A DNA stretch of 64,000 bases from Comamonas sp. KCTC 72670 (GTDB lineage Bacteria; Myxococcota; Myxococcia; Myxococcales; Myxococcaceae), in contig BNCN01000021.1 of NCBI GenBank assembly GCA_014656495.1, positions 1 through 64,000 of the forward strand, read 5' to 3'. The notes below the pieces were generated by a model. It did no database searches and had not been told where the DNA came from. It saw only the letters and a program-made list of their open reading frames with translations. How positions within the stretch are numbered: the stretch's first letter is position 1; each line of letters starts with the position of its first letter. The translations under genes and the position numbers were made by a program. Below, piece by piece: positions 40,001 to 47,168 of the stretch.

Positions 40001-40690
40001 CACCGCGTCCTCGCGGCGTCCCAGCTCGTAGTAGTTGTAGCCCATGGAGAAGAGCACTTCGTCGCGCTGCGGATAGTCCGGATAGGCGCGGAGGATCTCC
40101 TCATAGATGCCCATCGTCTCCGCGCGGTAGCGCTCGCTGTCGCGGTGGTCCTGCTTCGGGGCCTCCACCTTCTCGCCCCGCGCCACGGCGGCGTCGAACT
40201 TCTTCTCCGCCTCCAGGAAGCGCGTCATCTCCAGCTCGTAGAGGTACTTGGACTTCTCCCAGTAGAGCTCCGACAAGCGGTAGAGCATCTCCGCCTTCTG
40301 CGGGTTGCCGTCGCGCAGCTTGGGGATGAGCCGCTTGAAGGCCTCGATGGCCTCGTCACGCTTCTTGTCCGCGAGCGCGTCGCGCTTCGCGTCCGGGATG
40401 CGCGGCAGCGACGCGAACTTCGTGGAGGCCGGCTGCACCCGCGCGGGGCCCTGGCGCACGTCCTCGGGCGCGACCCCCGGCGGCGGCGCCTTCTCCTCTG
40501 CCTTGCTGGCGGCCTGCGGCTTCGCGGCCTTCTTCTTGCCCGTGGCCTTGGCCCCGGAGGTCTTCGACGCGGACGCCGAGGCGGGCTTCTTCCCCGCCCT
40601 CCGGGTCTGCGTTTCCGCCGCCTCTCCCACCCCGCCGGTGATGAGCACCGCGCCCACCGCCAACGCACCGAAACGAAGAACCACCTTCAT
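37055..40690 (-). CDS. nfsD: NfsD, large periplasmic TPR protein
   Basis: The 1211-residue protein has a signal peptide (MKVVLRFGALAVGAVLITGGVGEA), a lysine/alanine-rich stretch, and then TPR-like helical repeats over almost its whole length (YPDYPQRDEVLFSMGYNYYEL and many similar units). Size and architecture match AgmU/GltD and its paralogue NfsD, a periplasmic scaffold of the gliding or spore-coat machine. The ATG at 40690 follows GGCAGGAG. It is coupled to nfsE at its 3' end. It is separated from nfsC by 187 bp containing two hairpins. Confidence 0.9.
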   Translation of the reverse strand: MKVVLRFGALAVGAVLITGGVGEAAETQTRRAGKKPASASASKTSGAKATGKKKAAKPQAASKAEEKAPPPGVAPEDVRQGPARVQPASTKFASLPRIPDAKRDALADKKRDEAIEAFKRLIPKLRDGNPQKAEMLYRLSELYWEKSKYLYELEMTRFLEAEKKFDAAVARGEKVEAPKQDHRDSERYRAETMGIYEEILRAYPDYPQRDEVLFSMGYNYYELGRREDAVARYEELIRDFPKSQFVPDAYIQLGNHYFENNKLIPAKQNYEKARDSGVPKIYAYAVYKLSWCDYNTGDYELGLKKLHEVVDYAAKSPELGDLRTEALNDLTVFYVQLDQPKQAIAYFKEKAPEQRVGRLLAKTAAGLVDAGHFDSAILTYRTLVDDAPMGANAPEYQQAIVRAHEGLRQRQLVRKEMKRMVDLYSPGGAWWKANEDKTTVLRNAFNVTEEAMRVMVTEYHQEAQKTRQVETYRLARDIYKQYVDAFASNANPDFVADSAFNLRFFYAEILWALEEWEAAAAEYDAVVAFKIPDRDTAREVSNEAYRKSASYNAILAYDKLVKIERGQLAKSDLRDGQKVDEKKDKGDVAKQKIVKRDAKDREEEPLTKFEDRLVAACDVYVKLYPNSPDEIDLRYQSAVILYDRSHFVDAARRFGEIIEKFPEERRSRDAADLTMYVLESREEWLELNTLSRKFLDNKKLSKPGTDFAVRVSRVVEGSQYKWVDEIVYKKEKNPKKAAEEFLRFVTEFPKSENADRALTYAMIIAQEAGEIDKGLAAGERFLKEYPRSPFELKARYSLAGLYEKVAEYRKAATMAESFVASYDAAVKAQDADGKKGKSKATAKVATAPGAEDAETRRERLAAERKALVEEAGGWVADAQFNAGVWWEGAGEPQKAVAAYNAYVSRFKDRKDVPQVAFAAASAWEKEKRWSEAARAFGAFAETYGRDSRSSSAQVYLARYREMLAYEQLKNAREQERVQGELVRAWNRLPENARKDTAVLNAYGHARFLSLEPAWKRYTGIRFSRVSTIRRDLAAKQKEIQRLEKEYLAVLSTGSGDWGIAALTRVGLAYADFARNIMDSPDPTGLDEEQLAMYRGELENLALPLEDKASEALEKALEKAYELGVYSPWTLTAQDQVNRLRPGAYAQVRQVNYRGSDTLVRSDLVRVLEGATATTPVPESEKPTEPGQEPAGQQPSDDAAQAPTAWRGEVLR

Positions 40691-40769
40691 GCGAGCTCCT
40701 GCCGTGAAGCCGACCCGGCATGCGGGCAACGCAGCACCCACTGACGAGGGACGACGAAAAGTAGATGCG

Positions 40770-40789
40770 CACTTCTGGATTGAGAAGTG
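40770..40789. terminator. short hairpin in the nfsC-nfsD gap
   Basis: CACTTC (40770-40775) pairs with GAAGTG (40784-40789). On its own it is weak, but it stands next to the larger hairpin at 40800-40839. Confidence 0.35.
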
Positions 40790-40799
40790 GCCAAGACGA

Positions 40800-40839
40800 A
40801 GGGGCCGCGTCCGCGATACATCGCGCGGAAACGGCCCCT
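40800..40839 (-). terminator. large hairpin in the nfsC-nfsD gap
   Basis: AGGGGCCG pairs with CGGCCCCT, with an inner TCCGCG/CGCGGA stem. On the minus strand it is followed by TCGTCTTGG. It could attenuate transcription from nfsA-C into nfsD. Confidence 0.55.
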
Positions 40840-40877
40840 CGAAGGTGCGACGTTGGGCGACAACGCCGCCCACGGAC

Positions 40878-42416
40878 TCACGGCGTTTGTTCCGCCGTCT
40901 TCGCGGGACAGCCACGCTTCAGCGTGTATTGGTAATAACCAATCTCATCGCGCCAGAACTCACCCTGGAACTTCCAGTAGTTCCACGCCGCGCCGGGCAT
41001 CTTCGGGCGATACAAGGACTGACGCGTCAGCAGCGCCTTCTGGTCCACGCCCGCCTGCAGCAAATCCTTCTCATCCAAGGCCGTCTGCACGCGGATGATT
41101 TCCGCCTGGTCGGAGAAGGTCCGCAGGTTGTCCGATGCTTCACGGATGCGGCTCTGCGCCAGCGTGCCACCCACCTGGAGCAAGGTGCCTCGCACGTCCT
41201 CCAGCGACGCCGTGGTCTGCGCCGCCAGCGGCGTGCCGCGCCACCGTCCGCCCACCAGCGCGCGCTTCTCCGTGTCCACGCGCTCCAGCATCCGCATCAC
41301 CTCACGGATGCGCTCGTTGTTGCGCAGCCACAGGTACACGGGGCGCGGGAGCCGGCGGTTCTCCGCCGCCACCAGGTTGTAGGACTGCACCAGCGCGTCT
41401 TCCTCGCCGGCGAAGGGCTCGAGCTGCTTCTCCATGGGGCCGTACAGTTCGTCGAAGGCCGCCAGCGTCGTCTTCACCTCGTCGTAGAGGCACGAGTAGT
41501 AATAGACGGTCGCCTTGAGGATCCACGACTCGGGCTGGAAGGCGCCTTCGAACTGCGGCGCGTGCAACGCCTGCAGGCTTCCGAGCGCGCCGCCGAAGTC
41601 CTCGTTCTGGAAGCGCGCGAAGCCGTTCTCGAAGAGCGCCTGGTCCCAGTAGCGCGAGTAGCGCGGCACCCGCTCATACGCGGCGCTGGCGTCCGCGTAC
41701 TCGCCGCGGCGGTAGTGCAGCCGGCCCAGGGCGATGAGCGCCAGGTGCTGCGTGGCGCGCAGGTCGAGCTGTCCTTCCTTCGCGGCCAGCACCGCGTTGA
41801 ACGCGGCCAGGGCCTCCTTGTCCAGCGCGGTGGCCTCGCCGGGGCGCCCCGGGAAGCGCGGGTCGGACAGCACCACGCCCAGCAGGTAGCGGGACTTCGC
41901 GTAGACGCGGCTGTCCTGCGGCACCGCCTCCAGCAGCGAGCGCGCCTCCTCGAAGCGGCTCTTGCGCTGGCTCACCGTGCCCACCAGGTAGTTGATGCGC
42001 GCGAGCACCTCCTTGGGCAGCGTCACCCAGCGGTCGCGGACGTCCTCGGTGTAGGCCTGGTTGAGGATGCTGGGGATGAGGTTGTGCTCGTCCAGTTGCT
42101 GCTGCATGTCCACCAGCCCCTCCACGGCCTTCAGGTACGAAGGGTGCGAGGGCCCGGCGTTGACGATGGCGGCGTAGGCGATGAACGCGGCGACGGGCAG
42201 GCCCTTCTTGGCCAGGGCCTGTCCGAGGAAGTACTCCGACTTGCCCTTCACTTCCGGGTCGGAGGCGCGCTCGGCGAGGTCGAAGAAGAGCGGCGCGGCG
42301 GTGTCCATGTCACCGGCGTTGAAGGCGGCCAGCGCGCGGTTGTAGCCGCCCGGGTCCTGCTGGGCGAGCACCGTGAGCGGCGCCAGGGCGACGAAGAGGC
42401 TGAGCAGTCGTTTCAT
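40878..42416 (-). CDS. nfsC: NfsC, periplasmic TPR-like protein
   Basis: The 512-residue product has a clean signal peptide (MKRLLSLFVALAPLTVLAQ) and helical repeats of TPR type through most of its length (YNRALAAFNAGDMDTAAPLFF, LGRLHYRRGEYADASAAYERV). The ATG at 42416 gives the best signal. An earlier ATG at 42440 overlaps the nfsB stop (TGATG), so translation may begin there through coupling. It corresponds to GltC, a soluble periplasmic partner of the outer-membrane barrels. Confidence 0.85.
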   Translation of the reverse strand: MKRLLSLFVALAPLTVLAQQDPGGYNRALAAFNAGDMDTAAPLFFDLAERASDPEVKGKSEYFLGQALAKKGLPVAAFIAYAAIVNAGPSHPSYLKAVEGLVDMQQQLDEHNLIPSILNQAYTEDVRDRWVTLPKEVLARINYLVGTVSQRKSRFEEARSLLEAVPQDSRVYAKSRYLLGVVLSDPRFPGRPGEATALDKEALAAFNAVLAAKEGQLDLRATQHLALIALGRLHYRRGEYADASAAYERVPRYSRYWDQALFENGFARFQNEDFGGALGSLQALHAPQFEGAFQPESWILKATVYYYSCLYDEVKTTLAAFDELYGPMEKQLEPFAGEEDALVQSYNLVAAENRRLPRPVYLWLRNNERIREVMRMLERVDTEKRALVGGRWRGTPLAAQTTASLEDVRGTLLQVGGTLAQSRIREASDNLRTFSDQAEIIRVQTALDEKDLLQAGVDQKALLTRQSLYRPKMPGAAWNYWKFQGEFWRDEIGYYQYTLKRGCPAKTAEQTP

Positions 42417-42439
42417 GGCGGTTCGGGCCTTCCTGTGCA

Positions 42440-43762
42440 TCAGAAGAGGACAGAGAAGCCGGCGTAGAAGCTGACGTTGTTGAGGACGTCGGAGGACGGC
42501 TCGGCCACCAGGTCGCGGCCCAGGATGATGTCCTCGCGGTAGTTCTTCCGAGTCTTCGGGTCCACGCCGTCGAAGCGCTGGTAGCGGCAGCTGCCACTCA
42601 GGTTCAGCGAGGCGAAGTCCTGGTTGGTGGAGCGCGCGGCCTCCAGCGCCTCGAAGTCGGCCAGGTTGCAGCCATCCACCCGGTCCACGCGCGCGGTGTA
42701 GATGAGGTCCCGGACCTCCACGCGCAGCGCGTACGACTCACCGAACTGGAGGCGGAAGCCGCCGCCCACCGAGCCGAGGAACTTGGTGCCCGTGTCACCG
42801 AAGCGCGCGGGCACGTTGAAGGACTGGCCGTCCACCTCGTTCGTCACCGCGGGGCGGATGAGGTGCCGCGTGGAGCCCACGCCCGCGCCGCCGCTGAGCA
42901 CCAGGCTGAACTGCGCCAGCGAGTTGTTGAGGAAGGCGAACTTGCCGTACAGCGGCGTCACCTCCACGCCCGCGTGCGCGCCCCACACGAGCAGCAGCGA
43001 CGAGGCCGCCTGCGCCTGCTCGCGGACCTTGTCGATGAGCTCCAGGTTGAAGGCGCTCTCGTTGGAGTACCAGTTGTACTGGCCCATCACCTGGAGCGCG
43101 AAGTTCTCCTGCAGGTGGTAGGTGTAGTGCGCCGCCGTGCCCGCGTGGTTGGTGTACTTGCCGTTCACCTGCACCGTGGCCGGGTACACCGTCAGCTCGT
43201 GCCGCCCCTCGTCCGCGAAGCGCTTCTTCTGGACGATGTGCACCGACACGTTCGGGTTGTAGAGCGGCGCGCCGTTCACCAGCCGCTGCTGCTGTACGTC
43301 CGTGGTGCGAGGCGCGTCGGAAGACTCCAGGTCGGCCGTGAGCACCGGCGCGTCATCCGGCACGGGCGGCGCTTCCTGGCCCGCCAGCTCCGTGGAAGGC
43401 GGCGCCGTCTGCGTGTCCACCGTGGGCGCGGGCTCGGTGGCTGGCGCCGGCTCGGACGCCACGCCGGTTTCGGCCGCGGGCGCGGGCGGGCGCTCCACCT
43501 CCGCCGCCGTCCCCGCGCCACGGGTGGGCGCGGAGCCGGAGCGGACGTTCTGGGTTTCAGGCACCAGGGGCTCGGGCCGGGAGGCCGGGCCGCGGGGCGC
43601 CTCCGGGAGCGAGGCCGGCTGCGTGGGAGGCGGCACGGCCGTCTCCGCGCCGGGCGCGGGCACTTGCTGCACCTGCGCCAGCGCGAAGGCCGGGGCCGGG
43701 ACGCGCGGCGCGGCCTGCGTGGCCGTGGCGACGAGGAGCGCGAGGGACAGGATCGGTCGCAT
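42440..43762 (-). CDS. nfsB: NfsB, outer-membrane beta-barrel protein
   Basis: The 440-residue protein has a signal peptide, a Pro/Ala/Thr-rich periplasmic or linker region to about residue 150, and then a barrel-like series of amphipathic strands ending V-S-F-Y-A-G-F-S-V-L-F, with the terminal phenylalanine needed for outer-membrane insertion. The strand region resembles NfsA (YHLQENFALQVMGQYNW against YVFNAGVAYNLFDTFAVEARAGY). It is 12 bp from nfsA and overlaps the nfsC frame, so nfsA-C are one translational unit. Confidence 0.85.
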   Translation of the reverse strand: MRPILSLALLVATATQAAPRVPAPAFALAQVQQVPAPGAETAVPPPTQPASLPEAPRGPASRPEPLVPETQNVRSGSAPTRGAGTAAEVERPPAPAAETGVASEPAPATEPAPTVDTQTAPPSTELAGQEAPPVPDDAPVLTADLESSDAPRTTDVQQQRLVNGAPLYNPNVSVHIVQKKRFADEGRHELTVYPATVQVNGKYTNHAGTAAHYTYHLQENFALQVMGQYNWYSNESAFNLELIDKVREQAQAASSLLLVWGAHAGVEVTPLYGKFAFLNNSLAQFSLVLSGGAGVGSTRHLIRPAVTNEVDGQSFNVPARFGDTGTKFLGSVGGGFRLQFGESYALRVEVRDLIYTARVDRVDGCNLADFEALEAARSTNQDFASLNLSGSCRYQRFDGVDPKTRKNYREDIILGRDLVAEPSSDVLNNVSFYAGFSVLF

Positions 43763-43774
43763 AGTCAGGTGGAC

Positions 43775-44596
43775 CTAGAAGGAGAAGGTGTAGCCAAGGT
43801 CGAACTGCACCAGGTGCGTGAGGCCAGGGCTGCGCGCGGGCTCTCCCGTCGCTTCCCCCGCCTCCCACGCGTCCCGGACCAGGTTGACGCGGTAGTTGTC
43901 CTGGAAGACCCAGTCGCGCAGCTCCAGCCGCACGCCGTGGTTCTTCAGGATGAAGAAGCGGAAGCCCACCGCGGCGGACACCACGGGGGCCACGCGCGAC
44001 TCCTTCACCCAGTAGTTCTCCGAGGCGGAGCCGCGATCATCCACGGACGTGCGGTTGTCACAGATGCCCAGCTGGCGGTTCACCACCTGCGTGCACTGGA
44101 TGACGGAGTTGCGCTGGAACGAGGCCAGGCCGCCGCCCGCCCAGACATAGGCCTGGAAGTGCGCGGGCAGGTCCGACAGCAGGCTGAGCTTGCCGTAGAT
44201 GGGCGCCCACCGGACGCCGGCCACCCCGTGCAGGTTCATCTGCCAGAGGTCCTCCAGCTCGTCGGTGACGCGCTTGTCCTCGCGGTTGAGGAAGCTTTCG
44301 GAGATGGACCGCGCCAGGCCCGTGTGGCGGCTGGCCGCGTAGCCCGCCCGCGCCTCCACCGCGAAGGTGTCGAAGAGGTTGTAGGCCACCCCGGCGTTGA
44401 AGACGTAGTGCGCCGTCAGGTGGGTCTGCAGCGGCAGCCCCACGCCCAGCGACACCTCCAGGTTCCCGCCCGGCTCGTACAGCCGGTTGCGGACCACGAC
44501 GTTGTCGAGGACGTTCTCGTCGTCCTGCGCCGCGGAGACTGGCGCCGCCAGCGAGACTGCCAACGAAGCAAAGACGCAGAGCGTGCGTGCGATCAT
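43775..44596 (-). CDS. nfsA: NfsA, outer-membrane beta-barrel protein
   Basis: The first gene of the nfs operon encodes a 273-residue barrel with signal peptide MIARTLCVFASLAVSLAAPVSAA and C-terminal Y-T-F-S-F. Alternating strand patterns (HLTAHYVFNAGVAYNLF, HFQAYVWAGGGLASF) fill the rest. NfsA-H of M. xanthus are needed to build the compact spore coat and are paralogues of GltA-H used in gliding; this assignment rests on gene order, protein type and length. Its promoter must lie in the 307 bp after the rplC terminator, but no consensus was found. Confidence 0.85.
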   Translation of the reverse strand: MIARTLCVFASLAVSLAAPVSAAQDDENVLDNVVVRNRLYEPGGNLEVSLGVGLPLQTHLTAHYVFNAGVAYNLFDTFAVEARAGYAASRHTGLARSISESFLNREDKRVTDELEDLWQMNLHGVAGVRWAPIYGKLSLLSDLPAHFQAYVWAGGGLASFQRNSVIQCTQVVNRQLGICDNRTSVDDRGSASENYWVKESRVAPVVSAAVGFRFFILKNHGVRLELRDWVFQDNYRVNLVRDAWEAGEATGEPARSPGLTHLVQFDLGYTFSF

Positions 44597-44978
44597 AATC
44601 CTGCCCGGCCCTTGGGGTGGGCCGCCATGAGCGGGAGTGTCTGGACTCCCCGAGCCACGGAGCCCGCGTCACTCAGCGGGACTCCTTCGTGGCGCCTGGA
44701 TGTGCGCACGGCTTCCCAGACCGACAAGCCGAGATGGCCGGGAGTCGGAATTCTTTTCACGGTCGTCCCCACCGGACGCCCACCGGTCAACGTTTCCGGG
44801 GCATGCCGTGGCACGGGACGTGATGGAGCAGGCAGCCGGGTCGTCACGCGGGGCAAGTCCCTGCCCAGCCCGCGGAAACCGCACGCGCCCTACCCCGCAA
44901 AGCAAACGCCCCGCCCGGATGCCCGGAGAACCGGGCCCGGCAGCGGGGCGTTTCGAGCGTCAGACGCTCAGCAGCGAA
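44597..44978 (-). other. 382-bp region between rplC and nfsA
   Basis: It holds the rplC terminator (44904-44953) and presumably the nfs promoter. No primary-sigma or sigma-54 pair of good quality was seen on the minus strand; TTGACC occurs at about 44785-44790 (as GGTCAA on the plus strand) without a matching -10. No gene is supported. Confidence 0.4.
44904..44953 (-). terminator. rplC terminator
   Basis: AAACGCCCCGC (44904-44914) and GCGGGGCGTTT (44943-44953) form a perfect 11-bp stem with a further inner GCCCGG/CCGGGC helix. Immediately after the rplC stop, it isolates rplC from nfsA. Confidence 0.8.
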
Positions 44979-45653
44979 CTACGCGCCGCGCGCGGCCTTG
45001 TGCTGCGCGCGCATGGCCGCCTTGATGCTGGGGCGGATGTAGACGACGCCGTCACGGTGACCGGCCACGGCGCCCTTCACGAGCACCAGGCCCTTCTCCG
45101 CGTCCACTTCGACGACGGTCAGGTTCTGGGTGGTGACCTGCTCCACGCCGTAGTGACCGGGCATCTTCTTGTTCGGGTACACGCGGCCCGGCGTCTTACG
45201 CTGACCGATGGCGCCCGGGTGACGCTGGTACTCGTGCGTACCGTGCGTCTTGGTCTGCGAGCCCTTGAAGTTCCAGCGGCGCATGACGCCGGAGAAACCG
45301 CGGCCCTTGGTGACGCCCGTCACGTCGACCAGCTCGCCCTTGGCGAACATGTCGGCCTTGACGGCGTCGCCCACGTTGAAGGAGGCGGCCTCCTCCGGCG
45401 TGACGCGGAACTCCTTCAGGTGGCGGCGGTAAGGCGCGTTGGCCTTCTTGAAGAAGCCCCGCTCGGCCAGGTTGAGAATCTTCTCGCGGATCTCACCGAA
45501 CCCGATGGTCACCGCGGAGTACTTGTCCTTCTCCGGGGTGCGCTTGCCAACGACCTGGCAGGTGCCCACGTCGATCACCGTGACCGGGACGAGGTTGCCC
45601 TCATCGTTGAACACCTGGGTCATGCCGATCTTCTTGCCAATCAGACCCTTCAC
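44979..45653 (-). CDS. rplC: 50S ribosomal protein L3
   Basis: The 224-residue protein is a normal-looking L3: MKGLIGKKIGMTQVF at the start, V-T-G-V-T-K-G-R-G-F-S-G-V-M in the middle, the loop segment RHPGAIGQRKTPGRVYPNKKMPGH, and a basic C terminus. L3 binds 23S rRNA and starts 50S assembly. It starts at GTG with AGGA upstream. Unusually, no rpsJ, rplD or rplW is adjacent, and it has its own promoter and terminator. It could be a relocated sole copy or a second paralogue. Confidence 0.96.
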   Translation of the reverse strand: MKGLIGKKIGMTQVFNDEGNLVPVTVIDVGTCQVVGKRTPEKDKYSAVTIGFGEIREKILNLAERGFFKKANAPYRRHLKEFRVTPEEAASFNVGDAVKADMFAKGELVDVTGVTKGRGFSGVMRRWNFKGSQTKTHGTHEYQRHPGAIGQRKTPGRVYPNKKMPGHYGVEQVTTQNLTVVEVDAEKGLVLVKGAVAGHRDGVVYIRPSIKAAMRAQHKAARGA

Positions 45654-45749
45654 GTCGTCCTCACTGCCAGCGCGCTGGTGGCGCGGAAAAACCCAATAAG
45701 TTCAATGACCTGGACTGCACGCGTCCCCGCGGTCGCCAGGAAGCGGCGC

Positions 45750-45777
45750 AATGTAGCAGACAGGTCCCCGCCGTCAA
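45750..45777 (-). promoter_or_regulatory. sigma-70-like promoter of rplC
   Basis: On the minus strand TTGACG (45772-45777) and TACATT (45750-45755) are separated by 16 bp, close to the primary-sigma consensus. It is about 95 bp upstream of the rplC start. Confidence 0.6.
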
Positions 45778-45799
45778 GCACTACGGGCGGGTGCCCCTC

Positions 45800-46570
45800 T
45801 CACTGCGCGCGATCCAACCGCGGGTAGAACGGTGCGAGCTGCGCATCGTTGATGCGCTGTGCATACACGTCTTCGCCCAGGAGGAACAGTGCTTGATCCA
45901 GATAATCCTCCGCGGCCTGGACCTGCGGCTCCTTGGCGGCGATCGCCTGGTCGATCTCCGCCATGCGCTGCTCGTGGTCGAGCTTCCGCTCCTCGGCCTC
46001 GTCCTCCATCTCCAGCATGCGCTTGTGCGCCAGGATGCCCGCCGCGCCGGGCTGACCGGGCTCGGGGGTGAGGGCGGTGGCCAGGCGGGCTTCCAGATCC
46101 TCGAGCTCGCGGCCCAGCCGCATCTGCTGGAGCCGGTTCTTCTTCAGGTTGGTTCGCGCCAGATCAATCTTGGCGGGGGCCTCACCCGTCAGCTCCATGT
46201 CGGCGATCTTCTGCTCCAGCTTGTTGAGGCCATCCTCGGCGTAGCGAAGGTCCGCCTTGCGGGACGCGAGCGTCTTGCGCAGCTCCTTCACCTTGCCGTC
46301 GATGGCATCCACCGCCTTCTTCCACTTCTTGACGATGACGCCCTGCCGGGCCTTCTCCTCGTCCTGCACGGCGAGAAAGTCCGAATACGCCGCGTCCTCG
46401 TCGTTCATCTCCTGCTCGAGCGCCGCCAGCTCATCCCGGCGCGCCACCACGGCCTCTTCGGCGCGGTAGACGCGGTCCATGGAACGGGGGCAGTTGGGCT
46501 TGCCGGGAAGCCTGTCCCGCGCGAGGTCGCCCAGCTGGAAGATGAGGTCGTTGTAGCTCTCCTTCGCCAT
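45800..46570 (-). CDS. coiled-coil hypothetical protein
   Basis: The 256-residue cytoplasmic protein (no signal, no membrane segment) is predicted almost entirely alpha-helical, with long charged heptad stretches (EEKARQGVIVKKWKKAVDAID, and LEDLEARLATAL). No enzyme motif is visible and no family was recognised. It may be a structural or scaffolding protein. It lies 146 bp upstream of rplC in the same direction, a gap that contains the rplC promoter, and 66 bp downstream of another helical protein. Confidence 0.8.
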   Translation of the reverse strand: MAKESYNDLIFQLGDLARDRLPGKPNCPRSMDRVYRAEEAVVARRDELAALEQEMNDEDAAYSDFLAVQDEEKARQGVIVKKWKKAVDAIDGKVKELRKTLASRKADLRYAEDGLNKLEQKIADMELTGEAPAKIDLARTNLKKNRLQQMRLGRELEDLEARLATALTPEPGQPGAAGILAHKRMLEMEDEAEERKLDHEQRMAEIDQAIAAKEPQVQAAEDYLDQALFLLGEDVYAQRINDAQLAPFYPRLDRAQ

Positions 46571-46636
46571 GGACGGATTTCTACGCCCAATGCGCCGGGA
46601 CTGTCACCGGCGGAGCGAGCCCTCCATGACATTCCC

Positions 46637-47110
46637 TCAGGAATCGCCCGGCGCGGCGCTGGCCGGCGCGTCGCCGTGCACCACCGGTCCCAGGGCCCCC
46701 TCCGCCAGGGACAGCAGCTCCCGGGAGCGGTCCTGCTCCTCGGTGCGGTTCAGCTCGCAGACCCACGCGGAGGAGAGGTCCGCCTGCTGTCGGGCCAGCT
46801 CGGCCGTCGTCTCATAGCGGGCCGCGGACGCCCGGGCGAAGGCGCCCTCGCGGCGCAGCTCCAGGAGGGTGTCCGGATCCAGCTCGATGTTCTCGGGGGG
46901 AACCGGTAGGGGCCCGCGGCCCAGCGCGGCCAGCCGTGCGAGCAGCCGCGAGGCGTGGGCCCGGCAGAATGCAGCCAGGACCATCAACCGCGCCCGGACC
47001 CTCGCATCCGATATTCGCTCCGCCAACGCCGTCATCCGCCGGGCGGAGACGACCTCCGCCTCCCACGCGGCGGCCAGCGCCGCGGCCAGCCGGGTATGCC
47101 TCGCACCCAT
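46637..47110 (-). CDS. hypothetical helical protein, Ala/Arg-rich
   Basis: The product is 157 residues from the ATG at 47110. It is helical, with repeated A-R-L and E-L motifs that suggest a four-helix bundle (AALAAAWEAEVVSARRMTALA; ARYETTAELARQQADLSSAWV). Bundles of this form are seen in ferritin-like or DUF2383-like proteins, but metal ligands are not evident. No family assignment is made. It follows the HupE-like gene by 58 bp. Confidence 0.7.
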   Translation of the reverse strand: MGARHTRLAAALAAAWEAEVVSARRMTALAERISDARVRARLMVLAAFCRAHASRLLARLAALGRGPLPVPPENIELDPDTLLELRREGAFARASAARYETTAELARQQADLSSAWVCELNRTEEQDRSRELLSLAEGALGPVVHGDAPASAAPGDS

Positions 47111-47168
47111 GGACGTCCCCCCGTTTCCTACCTTCAAGCCGCCAACGTAGGAACGCCCCGCGCGGGAT

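Noticed and set aside
37679..40744. 1021-codon plus-strand open frame opposite nfsD
   Set aside because: It is an antisense shadow of nfsD with abnormal residue composition and no homology signals.
31740..44596. Assignment of the cluster to the gliding (glt) machine
   Set aside because: A-H are contiguous and the large gltI and zinc-finger gltJ genes are missing, which fits nfs rather than the split glt loci.
44809..44824. TGGCACGGGACGTGAT on the plus strand as a sigma-54 promoter
   Set aside because: GG-N10 is followed by GA instead of GC, and it points into the 3' end of the minus-strand rplC gene.
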